Shown here: positions 42,671-51,440 of the stretch, piece by piece
Position numbering within the stretch: the stretch's first letter is position 1
How the letters are laid out: each line of letters opens with the position of its first letter
Assembly: GCF_000620665.1 (NCBI RefSeq)
Contig: NZ_KK211162.1
Span: 248,001 to 312,000 of the forward strand
Origin: Sphingomonas sp. URHD0057
GTDB lineage: Bacteria > Pseudomonadota > Alphaproteobacteria > Sphingomonadales > Sphingomonadaceae
Direction of reading: 5' to 3'
DNA length: 64,000 bases
The notes under the pieces: generated by a model
Told to the model about the DNA's origin: nothing
Seen by the model: only the letters and a program-made list of their open reading frames with translations
Databases searched by the model: none
Translations under genes and position numbers: made by a program

Positions 42671-43234
42671 TCACAAGCCGCGGACGAGCTTTACCGCCAT
42701 GCCGAGCCAAGGGGGATTGGCGACGACCTGCTGGCGTCCGCCGGCTTCCAGCGGCAGGATCTGGAGCTTCTCTTCGTCGCGGTTGATGAGGCGGCCGAAC
42801 AGGAAGCGCCCGGCGGGGCGGGGGATCAGAACATCGCGATTGAGCGCCTGCGCGTAGCCGTCAGGTTGCAGCGTGTCGCACCAAATCTCGTCGCCCGCGC
42901 GATAATCGCCGATGCTGGCGGCGACGGTCAGCGCGACCTGGCCCGGATCGACGCGCGGCGGGACGACGATTGCCGAACGTCGCGGGGCGACCGCACCGCC
43001 TGGCCCAAGGATCGCCGCGACCTTGAGGTCGCCAGCCTCACCGCGTTCCACGAGATCCTGAGCGTCGACGCCGAGCGCCTTGGCGATCCGATTGAGCCAG
43101 CCGATCGATACCGTCCGCGTTCCGGTCTCGAGCCGACCGACTGTCTGCGGGGTGGTCGGCGGGTCGCAAGCCCGCGCCACATCGTCGAGGGTCATGCCGC
43201 GCGCGCGGCGCACTTCTCTTATGCGAGTGATCAT
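42671..43234 (-). CDS. XRE-family regulator with degenerate S24-like C-terminus
   Basis: 187 residues. Helix-turn-helix at about 10-60 (MTLDDVARACDPPTTPQTVG, then RLETGTRTVS). The C-terminal half has the spacing of an S24 domain (GDYRAGDEIWCDTL) but lacks the GDSM serine, so self-cleavage is not expected. It is a host gene next to the attachment site; an unlinked stress regulator is possible. The divergent gap to 43328 contains short palindromes. Confidence 0.65.
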   Translation of the reverse strand: MITRIREVRRARGMTLDDVARACDPPTTPQTVGRLETGTRTVSIGWLNRIAKALGVDAQDLVERGEAGDLKVAAILGPGGAVAPRRSAIVVPPRVDPGQVALTVAASIGDYRAGDEIWCDTLQPDGYAQALNRDVLIPRPAGRFLFGRLINRDEEKLQILPLEAGGRQQVVANPPWLGMAVKLVRGL

Positions 43235-43281
43235 GCCGGTGCCTCAAACTAACCAATAAGGTTTTTCTACTGTCCTACAGA

Positions 43282-43298
43282 CTTGCCGATATGGCAAG
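43282..43298. promoter_or_regulatory. Palindrome between divergent genes
   Basis: CTTGCC-GATAT-GGCAAG, 6-bp arms, in the gap between the XRE regulator and the DUF6456 gene. It could be the operator of that regulator. Further small palindromes (AACC-AATAA-GGTT, CTGT-CCT-ACAG) lie just left of it. Confidence 0.35.
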
Positions 43299-43327
43299 CC
43301 ATCGCGAATCGAGCGAGAGGAGCAGAA

Positions 43328-43831
43328 ATGGATCGTGGAGGTCGGGCGAGACTGCTGAGCGAGCGTCCAATCGTTGGCAGCGAGGCTATTCCAGCGCAGG
43401 AACCAAACACCGGACGAAGCATCCGCTCCGTCACCGTGAATATCGCCGAATCTCCGCTGGGCTGGCTGTTTGCGCGCGGCTTTGTAAGTCCCCGCCAGTT
43501 CGACGCCGGGGAGCGGCTGCGCAGTGACTGGGAGCGTGCTCAACTAGCACCGCGCGTGACCATGGCATGGGATTCGGCGCCGATCGCGCGGGGGCGCAGC
43601 GGATCTGCGCCGCAACCCGATCTGTCGGGCGCGCAGATCGACGCCAAGCGCCGGTTCAACGACGCCGTCGCCAGCGCGGGGCCTGGCCTGGCGGACATTC
43701 TCTGGCGCATCGTCTGCGCCGGGGAAGGGATGCGCGAGGCGGAAAGCGCGCTCGGCTGGCCTGCCCGCGCGGGGAAGCTCGTCCTCACCTTCGCCCTCGA
43801 CCGCGTCGCGGACTATTACCGGATCCACTAG
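43328..43831 (+). CDS. DUF6456 protein
   Basis: 167 residues from the ATG at 43328 (GAGAGGAG upstream); an earlier in-frame ATG at 43283 sits in the palindrome. The middle (SPLGWLFARGFVSPRQFDAG) and the end (AGEGMREAESALGWPARAGK, then LTFALDRVADYY) match DUF6456 as I know it from sphingomonads. Probably DNA-associated; the role is unknown. Confidence 0.65.
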   Translation: MDRGGRARLLSERPIVGSEAIPAQEPNTGRSIRSVTVNIAESPLGWLFARGFVSPRQFDAGERLRSDWERAQLAPRVTMAWDSAPIARGRSGSAPQPDLSGAQIDAKRRFNDAVASAGPGLADILWRIVCAGEGMREAESALGWPARAGKLVLTFALDRVADYYRIH

Positions 43832-43974
43832 TCTTTGCGGCCTTCGCGGTGGTCCGCGGGCACCTTCAGATCGCGTTCCTTGATCGCCGTCTCGCTCTTT
43901 TCCCGGTCGCGATCACGCAATGTCGGATCGTGCAGGTTGTTGCGGGATTCGTCCTTGCCGCTGTTGCTGCGCAT
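43828..43974 (-). CDS. Small hydrophilic host protein
   Basis: 48 residues from the ATG at 43974 with AGGAG upstream. Very rich in Arg, Lys, Asp and Glu (TLRDRDREKSETAIKERDLK), so probably disordered. It converges with the DUF6456 gene, with a 4-bp overlap. Unknown function. Confidence 0.5.
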   Translation of the reverse strand: MRSNSGKDESRNNLHDPTLRDRDREKSETAIKERDLKVPADHREGRKD

Positions 43975-44055
43975 AGTCTTCACTCCTAACGGTCGCACCA
44001 ACGGGCAGGCAGGGGGAATTCTCCGCCTTACGTCCCGCATACGGGGAGGGCAGTC

Positions 44056-44706
44056 GTGATTCTCTATGGTTCGTCACTGTCGCCGTACGTGCGCAAGGTC
44101 CTCGCCTTTGCGCACGAAAAAGGCGTCGAGCTGGAGGTGCAGCCGGTCGCGCCCGGCGATCCCGATCCCGGCTTCCGGGCGGCAAGCCCGTTCGGGAAGA
44201 TGCCCGGCTTTCGCGACGGCGATTACGCGCTCTCCGATTCCAGCGCGATCATCCATTATCTCGAGGCGAAATTCCCGCAGCCGGCACTGATCCCGGCGGA
44301 GGCCAAGGCCAAAGGGAGGACGATCTGGTTCGAGGAGTTCGCGGACACGATCCTCGTCTCGTGCGGTGCCAAGATATTCTTCAACCTGATTGTCGCGCCC
44401 CGCTTCCTTGGCCGCCCGGGCGACCCGGAAGCCGCGCGCCAGGCCGAGCTCAACGACCTTCCGCCGATCCTCGACTATCTCGAGCGCGCCGTCCCCGACG
44501 GTGACGGTTATTTGGTCGGGGATTCGCTGACGCTCGCGGACCTTGCGGTCGCCGGTCCCTTCGCAAATTTCCGGCACACCAATACGCGCGTCGATCCACG
44601 GCGCTACCCGCGGACCGTTGCGTACGTTGACCGCATCCTGTCGCGGTCGAGCTTCGCGCCCTGGATTGAGCGCGAGACCGCATTCCTGGCGCGCGAGCCG
44701 GCATAG
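44056..44706 (+). CDS. Glutathione S-transferase family protein
   Basis: 216 residues from a GTG. Thioredoxin-like N-terminal domain (1-80) with GKMPGF, the cis-proline, and SDSSAIIHYLE, which binds the gamma-glutamyl part of glutathione (about 60-70). A helical C-terminal domain follows. It conjugates glutathione to electrophiles or reduces peroxides in the cytoplasm; the substrate is unknown. Single gene, followed by a bidirectional terminator. Confidence 0.85.
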   Translation: MILYGSSLSPYVRKVLAFAHEKGVELEVQPVAPGDPDPGFRAASPFGKMPGFRDGDYALSDSSAIIHYLEAKFPQPALIPAEAKAKGRTIWFEEFADTILVSCGAKIFFNLIVAPRFLGRPGDPEAARQAELNDLPPILDYLERAVPDGDGYLVGDSLTLADLAVAGPFANFRHTNTRVDPRRYPRTVAYVDRILSRSSFAPWIERETAFLAREPA

Positions 44707-44708
44707 AA

Positions 44709-44739
44709 AAAGCCGCGCCCCGAACCGGAGCGCGGCTTA
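44709..44739. terminator. Bidirectional terminator
   Basis: Stem AAGCCGCGC / GCGCGGCTT with a short loop, flanked by an A run on the left (AAAAAGCC). It lies between the convergent GST and disordered-protein genes and can serve both. Confidence 0.75.
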
Positions 44740-44761
44740 GCTTGAACAGGCTGGCGATAGG

Positions 44762-45310
44762 CTAGAAGGAGCTGCCCTGGCCGCCGCCCGTGTCGTCGCT
44801 GTCCGACTCGTTGGTTTCCTCGTCGGTGGCGCCGCGGCCCTGGTTGGCGAAGTCGGTACCGCCGGTCGCACCGGCGCCGGAGGAGCCGGTCGTGCCGTCC
44901 TGGATCAGATCGTCCGACCCACCGGTTCCCTGCGAGCCGATGAAGCCTTCACCAGTCGAGCCGGAGGCGCCGCCGCCGCTGGCCGTGGTTCCAGCGCCGG
45001 AACCCTGGTTGCTGGTCAGCGTGTCCGAGCCGCCGCTCGACTGGGTCTGACCGCTGGAGCTCTGTCCGCCGCTGCCCAGATCACTCTGGCCGGACGACTG
45101 ATTGTCCTGCGACCCTAAGCCGGAGCTCGAGCCTTCACCGCTCATCGTCTGCTGCGAGCCGAGCCCGTCAGCTTGCTGGCCCTGCTGTGCCTGGCCGAAC
45201 TCACTTTGCTGGCCCCGTTGCCCGGTCGGCTGCTGATTCTGCCGATCGGTTGGTTGCTGGCCGCTGCTGCCTTCTTCGTCGAATTGCTCTTCGTCGCGTT
45301 CGTTAGCCAT
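44762..45310 (-). CDS. Disordered Gly/Ser/Gln-rich acidic protein
   Basis: 182 residues from the ATG at 45310 (GAGGAG upstream). It is made almost only of Gly, Ser, Gln, Thr, Asp and Glu, with short repeats such as GSQ, SSG and GGS, and no hydrophobic core or signal. It is surely disordered. Similar proteins in sphingomonads are uncharacterised; a role in desiccation or stress protection is a guess. Confidence 0.65.
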   Translation of the reverse strand: MANERDEEQFDEEGSSGQQPTDRQNQQPTGQRGQQSEFGQAQQGQQADGLGSQQTMSGEGSSSGLGSQDNQSSGQSDLGSGGQSSSGQTQSSGGSDTLTSNQGSGAGTTASGGGASGSTGEGFIGSQGTGGSDDLIQDGTTGSSGAGATGGTDFANQGRGATDEETNESDSDDTGGGQGSSF

Positions 45311-45416
45311 GCTGTTACTCCTCACATAGCCCCCGCTGAGCTCTGACCGCTAAACAAGGGTGGGCGAGGAACCGTTCCCAGCGTCGGACGAGCTTTGCGA
45401 CGAACCGCTCGGCGCA

Positions 45417-45455
45417 CGAAAAAACGGCCGCCGGTCGATGACCAGCGGCCGTTGT
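45417..45455 (-). terminator. Terminator of the rpsF-rpsR-rplI operon
   Basis: Stem AACGGCCGC / GCGGCCGTT followed, in the leftward direction, by a T run (TTTTTTCG). It lies directly after the rplI stop. Confidence 0.8.
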
Positions 45456-45476
45456 TTTCCTCGATGATCGAGAAGC

Positions 45477-46154
45477 TTAACCTTCCGGCTGTTCGGCTTG
45501 GTCGGACGCCGCCTCGGGCGCTTCAGCGGCGGCTTCGGTCGTGTCCTCGACAGCAGCTTCGGCGGCTTCCGAGGCAGCTTCGGTCGTGTCCTCGACAGGA
45601 GCTTCGGCTTCTTCCGCGACGGGCTCGAGTTCCTCGGTGACTGGCGCCGCCTCATCCTCGAACATCTGCTGCAGGACGTCGACGCCCTGCGCCTGCAGGT
45701 CGGCCTCCTCGGGTGAGCGCGCGACGTTTACTTTGACCGAGACCGAGACCTCGGGATGAAGCGCGATCCTCACATCGTGCACTCCGATCGCCTTGATCGG
45801 ACGGTCGAGCACGACCTGGCTCTTGGCGACATGGGCGCCGACGCCTTCAAGGGCTTCGGCGATGTCGCGGGCGGAGACCGACCCGTAGAGATGGCCGACG
45901 TTCGAGGCCTGACGGATCAGTTGGATGGTCTTGCCGTCGACGCCCTTCGAAGCCTGTTCGGCATCGCCGCGCTTCGTGGCATTCTCTTCCTCGATCCGGG
46001 CGCGGTTCGTCTCGAACAGCTTGCGGTTGGATTCGTTGGCGCGGAGCGCCTTCTTGTTCGGCAGCAAATAGTTGCGGGCGAAGCCGTTCTTCACCTTCAC
46101 CACGTCGCCGATTGCGCCGAGCTTCTCGACACGCTCCAGCAGGATAACTTCCAT
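45477..46154 (-). CDS. rplI: 50S ribosomal protein L9 with long acidic tail
   Basis: 225 residues; E. coli L9 has 149. Residues 1-150 are a normal L9 (MEVILLERVEKLGAIGDVVK, NGFARNYLLPN). The last 75 are Ala/Glu-rich, with two copies of VEDTTEAA and many acidic residues. The tail is likely disordered. It is the last gene of the S6-S18-L9 operon and is followed by a strong terminator. Confidence 0.95.
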   Translation of the reverse strand: MEVILLERVEKLGAIGDVVKVKNGFARNYLLPNKKALRANESNRKLFETNRARIEEENATKRGDAEQASKGVDGKTIQLIRQASNVGHLYGSVSARDIAEALEGVGAHVAKSQVVLDRPIKAIGVHDVRIALHPEVSVSVKVNVARSPEEADLQAQGVDVLQQMFEDEAAPVTEELEPVAEEAEAPVEDTTEAASEAAEAAVEDTTEAAAEAPEAASDQAEQPEG

Positions 46155-46166
46155 GGCGAGCGCTCC

Positions 46167-46391
46167 TTACTTCACGATGTAGGGAAGCAGGCCGATGTGG
46201 CGGGCGCGCTTGACGGCGCGGGCCAGCTCACGCTGCTTCTTGGAGGAGACGGCGGTGATCCGCGACGGGACGATCTTGCCCCGCTCGGACACAAAGCCCT
46301 GGAGCAGCCGCACGTCCTTGTAGTCGATGCGCGGCGCATCCTTGCCCGAGAACGGGCAGGACTTGCGGCGGCGGAAGAAAGCGCGGGCCAT
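46167..46391 (-). CDS. rpsR: 30S ribosomal protein S18
   Basis: 74 residues, full length. Conserved [20 protein letters not shown] and [20 protein letters not shown]. It pairs with S6 on the platform of the 30S subunit. The start overlaps the rpsF stop (TAATG). Confidence 0.97.
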   Translation of the reverse strand: MARAFFRRRKSCPFSGKDAPRIDYKDVRLLQGFVSERGKIVPSRITAVSSKKQRELARAVKRARHIGLLPYIVK

Positions 46392-46792
46392 TATTCGACC
46401 TCCTCTTCACGGGCGCGAAAGTTGGGGCGGTCGTCGCGGTCGCCGCGATCCGAGCGCGAACGCTCCTTGTCGCCGCGGCGCATCATCGCCGAGGGGCCCT
46501 TTTCATGCTCGTCGACCCGGATGGTGAGGAAGCGGATCACGTCCTCGTTGATGTTCGACTGGCGTTCGAGCTCGGCGATCGCCGCCGGCGGGCCGTCGAT
46601 GTCGAGCATCACGTAATGCGCCTTGCGGTTCTTCGCGATGCGGTAGGCGATGCTGCGAAGGCCCCAGGTCTCGGTCTTGGCGATCTTCCCGCCATTGTCC
46701 TGGATGATGTTGGTGGCGTTTTCCGCGAGCGCGTCGACCTGGGCCTGAGCCAGATCCTGACGCGCGAGGAAAACATGCTCGTAGAGCGGCAT
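46391..46792 (-). CDS. rpsF: 30S ribosomal protein S6
   Basis: 133 residues: [20 protein letters not shown], then [19 protein letters not shown]. The C-terminus has the acidic/basic tail common in alphaproteobacteria. It is first in the operon, with a long 5' gap of about 200 bp to the divergent OsmC gene that should hold its promoter. Confidence 0.97.
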   Translation of the reverse strand: MPLYEHVFLARQDLAQAQVDALAENATNIIQDNGGKIAKTETWGLRSIAYRIAKNRKAHYVMLDIDGPPAAIAELERQSNINEDVIRFLTIRVDEHEKGPSAMMRRGDKERSRSDRGDRDDRPNFRAREEEVE

Positions 46793-46996
46793 GCTTCACG
46801 TCTTTCTTTTGGCCGATCGCTGACGCCGCCCAGTGCGACGTCCCTCCGGCTGTCTTCCAAAAAGTACAGGCGCGGGGCAGGGCCACGCGCCAGCGGCCTG
46901 CCTATGGCGAAATAGCCGCCGAAAAGCAAGGCGATGCAAAAGCCCTTGTCGCAGCCGGGCAAACGTGCGGGAGCTTCGCCACGAAGAGGTGAGATC

Positions 46997-47476
46997 ATGC
47001 TCGACGCTGAGGATGCGGTGGTTGCGACGGCCACCGGCGCAGGCAAATTCCAGGTTCGTATCGAGACAGGAGAGCACAGCTTCCTGATGGATGAACCGGT
47101 GGGCTACGGCGGCCTGTCGTCAGGGCCCAGCCCGTTCGACATGCTCGGCGCCGCGCTCGGCGCCTGCACCCTAATGACGATGAGGCTCTACGCGGAGCGC
47201 AAGGGCTGGGTCGTCGACGGACTCAGCGTCCGTGTCACCCATCGAAAGGCGTCGCCCGAGGCGCGCGACCAGTTCGAACGGCTGATCCATTTTCAGGGGG
47301 TCACGGATGAGCAACGCGAGAAGCTGCTGAGCATCGCCGAGCGGTGTCCCGTCCATTTGCTGCTCGAGCGCGGCGCCGATGTCACGACAAGCGATACCGA
47401 TGCCGAGCTGCCAGGAGCCGAAGGCGGCGGGCTGCACGAGCAGGTGATCGACGAGCTGTGCACCAAGGCCGCTTAA
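46997..47476 (+). CDS. OsmC-family protein
   Basis: 159 residues from the ATG at 46997; GAGGTGAG precedes it, better than the earlier ATG at 46934. It has the OsmC/Ohr-like pattern with SSGPSPFDMLGAALGACTLM (catalytic-type Cys) and ERCPVHLLLER with the second Cys. These proteins reduce organic hydroperoxides or act in osmotic stress. Confidence 0.8.
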   Translation: MLDAEDAVVATATGAGKFQVRIETGEHSFLMDEPVGYGGLSSGPSPFDMLGAALGACTLMTMRLYAERKGWVVDGLSVRVTHRKASPEARDQFERLIHFQGVTDEQREKLLSIAERCPVHLLLERGADVTTSDTDAELPGAEGGGLHEQVIDELCTKAA

Positions 47477-47531
47477 GACAAACGCGCATTTTGATTGCCC
47501 GAACCAGCCCCGGCGTGGCAAATCGCGAGTC

Positions 47532-48707
47532 ATGGCGACGCGACTGAAATCGATTGAGCCGGGCGCTGACCCGCTGGATGACCAGAGCCTGCCTGGCTGG
47601 CTTTACCACGATCCCGAATTCCTGGAGGCGGAGAAGGTGGCGTTCTTGCGCGCCGCACCGCAAATCGTTTGCCATGAGAGCGAAATTCGCGAGCCGGGCG
47701 AGTGGCGCACGCTGGAGTATCTCGGCGAAAGCGTGATCGTCATTCGCGGCGACGACGGCCAAATCCGCGCCTTCGCCAACGTCTGCCGGCATCGCGGCTC
47801 GCGCGTGGTCGACGGCGCCGCGGGCTGCGACAAAGTGCTGACCTGTCCCTACCACGCGTGGAGCTATGCCCGCGACGGGCGGCTGGTCGGCGTCCCGCAC
47901 CGCAGCGAATATCCGGGCCTGCGGACGGAAGATCTGGGGCTTACCCCGCTTCCGCTCGAAAATTGGCACGGATTCCTGTTCGTCGCGCTCGAACCCGGCA
48001 GTCCCTCGGTCGCGGAGATGATGGCTCCGTACGAGCACGAGGTCGAGCCTTACCGCTTCGAGGATCTGCGGGTACTCGGCCGCGTCACGGTCCGGTCTCG
48101 GCAGCTCAACTGGAAGACGCTGTGCGACAATTATTCCGACCATTTGCACATCCCGGTCGGGCATCCCGGGCTGACCCGCCTGTTCGGCAAGAGCTATCGG
48201 ATCGAAGCCCGGCCGCACGTCGACAAGATGGAAGGGGACCTGGTCGACAGGGTCTCGCTGAACCCCTCGGAGCGCGCGTACCAGAGGTGGCTTCCGAAGG
48301 TTGCAGCCCTGCCAGAGAGCCACCAGCGCAAGTGGCTCTATTATAAGCTGTTTCCGAACATCGCCTTTGACATCTACCCTGACCAGGTCGACTTCATGCA
48401 GTTTATCCCGCAGACCTCGACCACGACGATGATCCGCGAGATCAGCTATGCGCTTCCCGACGACCGGCGCGAGATGAAGGCGGTTCGATACCTCAATTGG
48501 CGCATCAACCGCCGGGTCAACGCCGAGGACACCGAGTTGATCACGCGAGTGCAGCTCGGAATGCAGTCGCCGAGCTATAAAGCGGGGCCGCTGGGGACGA
48601 GTGAAGTGTGCCTGCGAAGCTTTTCGAAGAAGCTCAGGCGGATGATCCCGGAGGCGCGGCTGGACTCGCCGCCGCCGGCCGGCTGGAGCCGGCTCGCGAA
48701 CGCATGA
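47532..48707 (+). CDS. Rieske non-haem iron oxygenase, alpha subunit
   Basis: 391 residues. Rieske 2Fe-2S ligands C85-x-H87 (CRHRGS) and C105-x2-H108 (CPYHAW). Mononuclear iron site in NYSDHLHIPVGH (H206, H211). It adds oxygen to an aromatic or amine substrate with electrons from a separate reductase, which is not encoded here. Neighbouring amino-acid permeases could supply a nitrogenous substrate. The 3' end overlaps the convergent permease gene by 74 bp. Confidence 0.85.
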   Translation: MATRLKSIEPGADPLDDQSLPGWLYHDPEFLEAEKVAFLRAAPQIVCHESEIREPGEWRTLEYLGESVIVIRGDDGQIRAFANVCRHRGSRVVDGAAGCDKVLTCPYHAWSYARDGRLVGVPHRSEYPGLRTEDLGLTPLPLENWHGFLFVALEPGSPSVAEMMAPYEHEVEPYRFEDLRVLGRVTVRSRQLNWKTLCDNYSDHLHIPVGHPGLTRLFGKSYRIEARPHVDKMEGDLVDRVSLNPSERAYQRWLPKVAALPESHQRKWLYYKLFPNIAFDIYPDQVDFMQFIPQTSTTTMIREISYALPDDRREMKAVRYLNWRINRRVNAEDTELITRVQLGMQSPSYKAGPLGTSEVCLRSFSKKLRRMIPEARLDSPPPAGWSRLANA

Positions 48708-49998
48708 CCAGATAGACCGGGATGCCGGTCGCCAGGAGCACCAAGCCCCACGCCGTGGCTTCCAGGCCCGCGCCGTAGAGGGTCCACAGCGCATAAACCG
48801 TCCCGACGACCGTCACCACGGTCATGAAACCGCGTGGCAATCGGCCGAGCGCAGTCAGCCGCAAGGCCGCGCCTGCCGCGGCGAGGTAAAGCACCAGTGT
48901 CGCGACCGTCGCGACGAGGATGATGAATCCATAAAGCTCGGTCAGGCCCCGCGTGTAGTTTGAGGCGATCAGGACAACCGACAAAACCGCGCTTAGGATC
49001 AATCCCTGCGCCGGCATGCCGCGGCCGTTCAGCTTGGCAAACCATTTCGGGAATACTCCGCGTTCGGCGAGCGCGAGCGGAACGTCGCCGGCGATCAGGA
49101 CCCAGCCGTTGAGGGCGCCGAGGCAGGAAATGGCCGCGAACACGACGACCAGCGTACCGGCGACCGGCCCCCAGTAGCGGCTTGCAAGGTCTGCGAACGG
49201 CGCGCTCGACTTCGCCGTGATGTCGCTGGGCAGCAGCAAATAAATCGACGCGAATGCCGTAAAATAGATGACACCGACCAGCAGCGTTCCGATGATCGTC
49301 GCGCGCGGAATGTTGCGCTCTGGGTCGCGCACTCGCTGCGCCGGGATCGCTGCGCATTCGAAGCCCAGCATCGCCCACAGGGTCAGGGCCGCCGCGCCGG
49401 AAATGCCGTTGAAGCTCACCGGCGTCGGGGCCGCCGGCGCCGCATGACCGCCGCCGCCGAACACCACCAGCGCAATCACTACGGCGGCGATCAACGGAAG
49501 GACCTTGAGCATGCTGGTGACGACCTGAACGCTGCCGGCCGTCCGCGCGCCGCTGAGCACAACGGCGGTGAACACGATAACCCAGCCTATCGCGGCGAGC
49601 GCCGCGACGCCAGTATGGGCGAACGCGGCTGGCGCTAGCGAGCTGAGATAGCTGACGGCGGCGATCGAGATGGCCGCGTTGGTCACCCAGGCCGCGATCC
49701 AATAGGCCCACATCACGAAGAAGGCGGGCGGTTCGCCGAGCGCCGTGCGCACATAATCATAGGGACCAGCGGCCTGCGGCATCGCCCGCGCCAGCATCGC
49801 GAATACCGCAGCAATGCAGATCGAGCCGCCGATCGTGAAGATCCAGCCGATGATCGCGTTGAGCCCGAACGGCGCAAGGTTGGCCGGCAACAGGAAGATG
49901 CCCGAGCCGATCATGTTGCCCACGACGAGCGCCAGCGCGATTGCAAAGCCGAGCTGGCGCGGCGGCGATGTCGGCTGCTGGACCAATGGCTCGTTCAC
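48634..49998 (-). CDS. APC-family amino acid permease
   Basis: 454 residues from a GTG at 49998; a TTG at 50091 would overlap the upstream permease gene. About 12 membrane spans. The motif FAIALALVVGNMIGSGIFLL is the APC signature for substrate binding in span 1. Imports or exchanges amino acids or amines across the inner membrane. It is closely related to the next gene and probably co-transcribed with it. Confidence 0.82.
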   Translation of the reverse strand: MNEPLVQQPTSPPRQLGFAIALALVVGNMIGSGIFLLPANLAPFGLNAIIGWIFTIGGSICIAAVFAMLARAMPQAAGPYDYVRTALGEPPAFFVMWAYWIAAWVTNAAISIAAVSYLSSLAPAAFAHTGVAALAAIGWVIVFTAVVLSGARTAGSVQVVTSMLKVLPLIAAVVIALVVFGGGGHAAPAAPTPVSFNGISGAAALTLWAMLGFECAAIPAQRVRDPERNIPRATIIGTLLVGVIYFTAFASIYLLLPSDITAKSSAPFADLASRYWGPVAGTLVVVFAAISCLGALNGWVLIAGDVPLALAERGVFPKWFAKLNGRGMPAQGLILSAVLSVVLIASNYTRGLTELYGFIILVATVATLVLYLAAAGAALRLTALGRLPRGFMTVVTVVGTVYALWTLYGAGLEATAWGLVLLATGIPVYLVMRSRAGSSRPAAASPAAPPGSSA

Positions 49999-50065
49999 TG
50001 GTCGGCGGGTGTTGCAGCTTATCGGGGCCCGTGCAATCCGCGCCTCGCAGGCCAGCTGCGCAAGC

Positions 50066-51367
50066 TCATTCCACCGGAGCGGCTGGCGCAAGCTCCGCCG
50101 GTGGGCTGGTCCAGGGCTTCCTGATCAGGAAGATCACGCCGCCAAGCACCACCAAGCCGAGCGAGAGCAGGAAAGCCTCCAGTCCCGATCCGTAGAAGGC
50201 GAACAGGACGAAGGCGAGGCCGATCACGCAAGCGACCGTCGTCAGCGGCTTTCTGTCCTTGATCATCGCAGCGATCGCCGCCGCCGAGTAAAGGTAGAGA
50301 ACCGCATCGGCCGCGAAGAGTGTCATGAAGGTAAATAGCTGCGCCGTTCCCTTGGCTGCATTGAGCCCGAGCAGAATGCATCCAAGACCGGCGCTCGCCA
50401 GCTGCGCCGCATAAGGCGCGTTGAAGCGATTGGTGCGCCCGAAATATCGCGGCATGTCGCCACGAAGGCCCATCGAAAAGAGCATTTCGCCGGTGCCCAA
50501 AAGGGCGACGTTCAACGCTCCGAAGGCGCTGACCGCCATCGCAACGGCCGCAAGCAAGGCCGCGCCCTCACCACCGTAGCGGCCGATTGCGTCGGGGAAC
50601 GGCGCGACCGACCCGGCGATGGTGGCATTGGGAATGATCAAGCTTAGTGCGAGTGTCGACAGCAGATAGCCGATGGCGATGATTGCCAGACCTATCACTA
50701 GCGCTCGGGCCAAATTGCGTTCCGGATCGCGGATCTTGCCAACCGGCGCCAGTGAGAATTCGAAGCCGGTGAGCGCCCACAGGCACAGCGCCGATGCCGT
50801 TGCGATATTGGCGAACGACGGGGCGGGAACGTCGATCTTCTGGAGCGGTTCGCCGCCGAAACCCAACGCCGCAGCGATCACGACCACCGCGACGAGTGGC
50901 AGGGTTTTGATCAACACAGTGACGAAATTCAGCTCTCCTGCTGCCTTGATCCCTCGCATGTTGACGAGCGTGACGATCAGCATGAACAAGAACGACACCG
51001 CGACCAGATGACCGGCAAGTCCCGGAAAGATGCGGCCGAGTGCAGCTGCCGTGGCGAGTGCCACCGCGGGGTTCCCGATCCATGACGAATTCCAGGTCAT
51101 CCAGGTGACGAGGAATCCGGCCGTCGGGCCGAGCTCATGCTCGACATACGCCTGGAGCCCTCCTCCCTCGGCGCTGACGATCCGCGACGCGCAATAGGCC
51201 AGCGCCATCACGCCGATGCCGCTGATCAACCAGCCGATCGGAACGCTCGCGCCGAGTGGGGCTAGTGCGACCGGAAGATAAAAGATGCCGGAGCCGACAA
51301 CCCCGCCAACGACGAGCGCGAGAGTCATCCACGGGCCGAGCAATCGAGCTTCGCGGTCCTTGCTCAT
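50066..51367 (-). CDS. APC-family amino acid permease
   Basis: 433 residues, about 12 spans; span 1 reads LALVVGGVVGSGIFYLPVAL. It differs from the gene at 48634 enough that this is an old duplication. Substrate unknown. It starts 73 bp from the divergent fabD gene. Confidence 0.82.
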   Translation of the reverse strand: MSKDREARLLGPWMTLALVVGGVVGSGIFYLPVALAPLGASVPIGWLISGIGVMALAYCASRIVSAEGGGLQAYVEHELGPTAGFLVTWMTWNSSWIGNPAVALATAAALGRIFPGLAGHLVAVSFLFMLIVTLVNMRGIKAAGELNFVTVLIKTLPLVAVVVIAAALGFGGEPLQKIDVPAPSFANIATASALCLWALTGFEFSLAPVGKIRDPERNLARALVIGLAIIAIGYLLSTLALSLIIPNATIAGSVAPFPDAIGRYGGEGAALLAAVAMAVSAFGALNVALLGTGEMLFSMGLRGDMPRYFGRTNRFNAPYAAQLASAGLGCILLGLNAAKGTAQLFTFMTLFAADAVLYLYSAAAIAAMIKDRKPLTTVACVIGLAFVLFAFYGSGLEAFLLSLGLVVLGGVIFLIRKPWTSPPAELAPAAPVE

Positions 51368-51440
51368 GTATCCCCTCCCGCCTTGGCAATGGCGGCGCGG
51401 CGGCCTAGTCGCCCCCGCGGTTCATAACTGAACAGGGGCA

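Noticed and set aside
47382-48794. 470-codon leftward open frame
   Set aside because: Antisense to the Rieske oxygenase, whose iron ligands are all present on the other strand.
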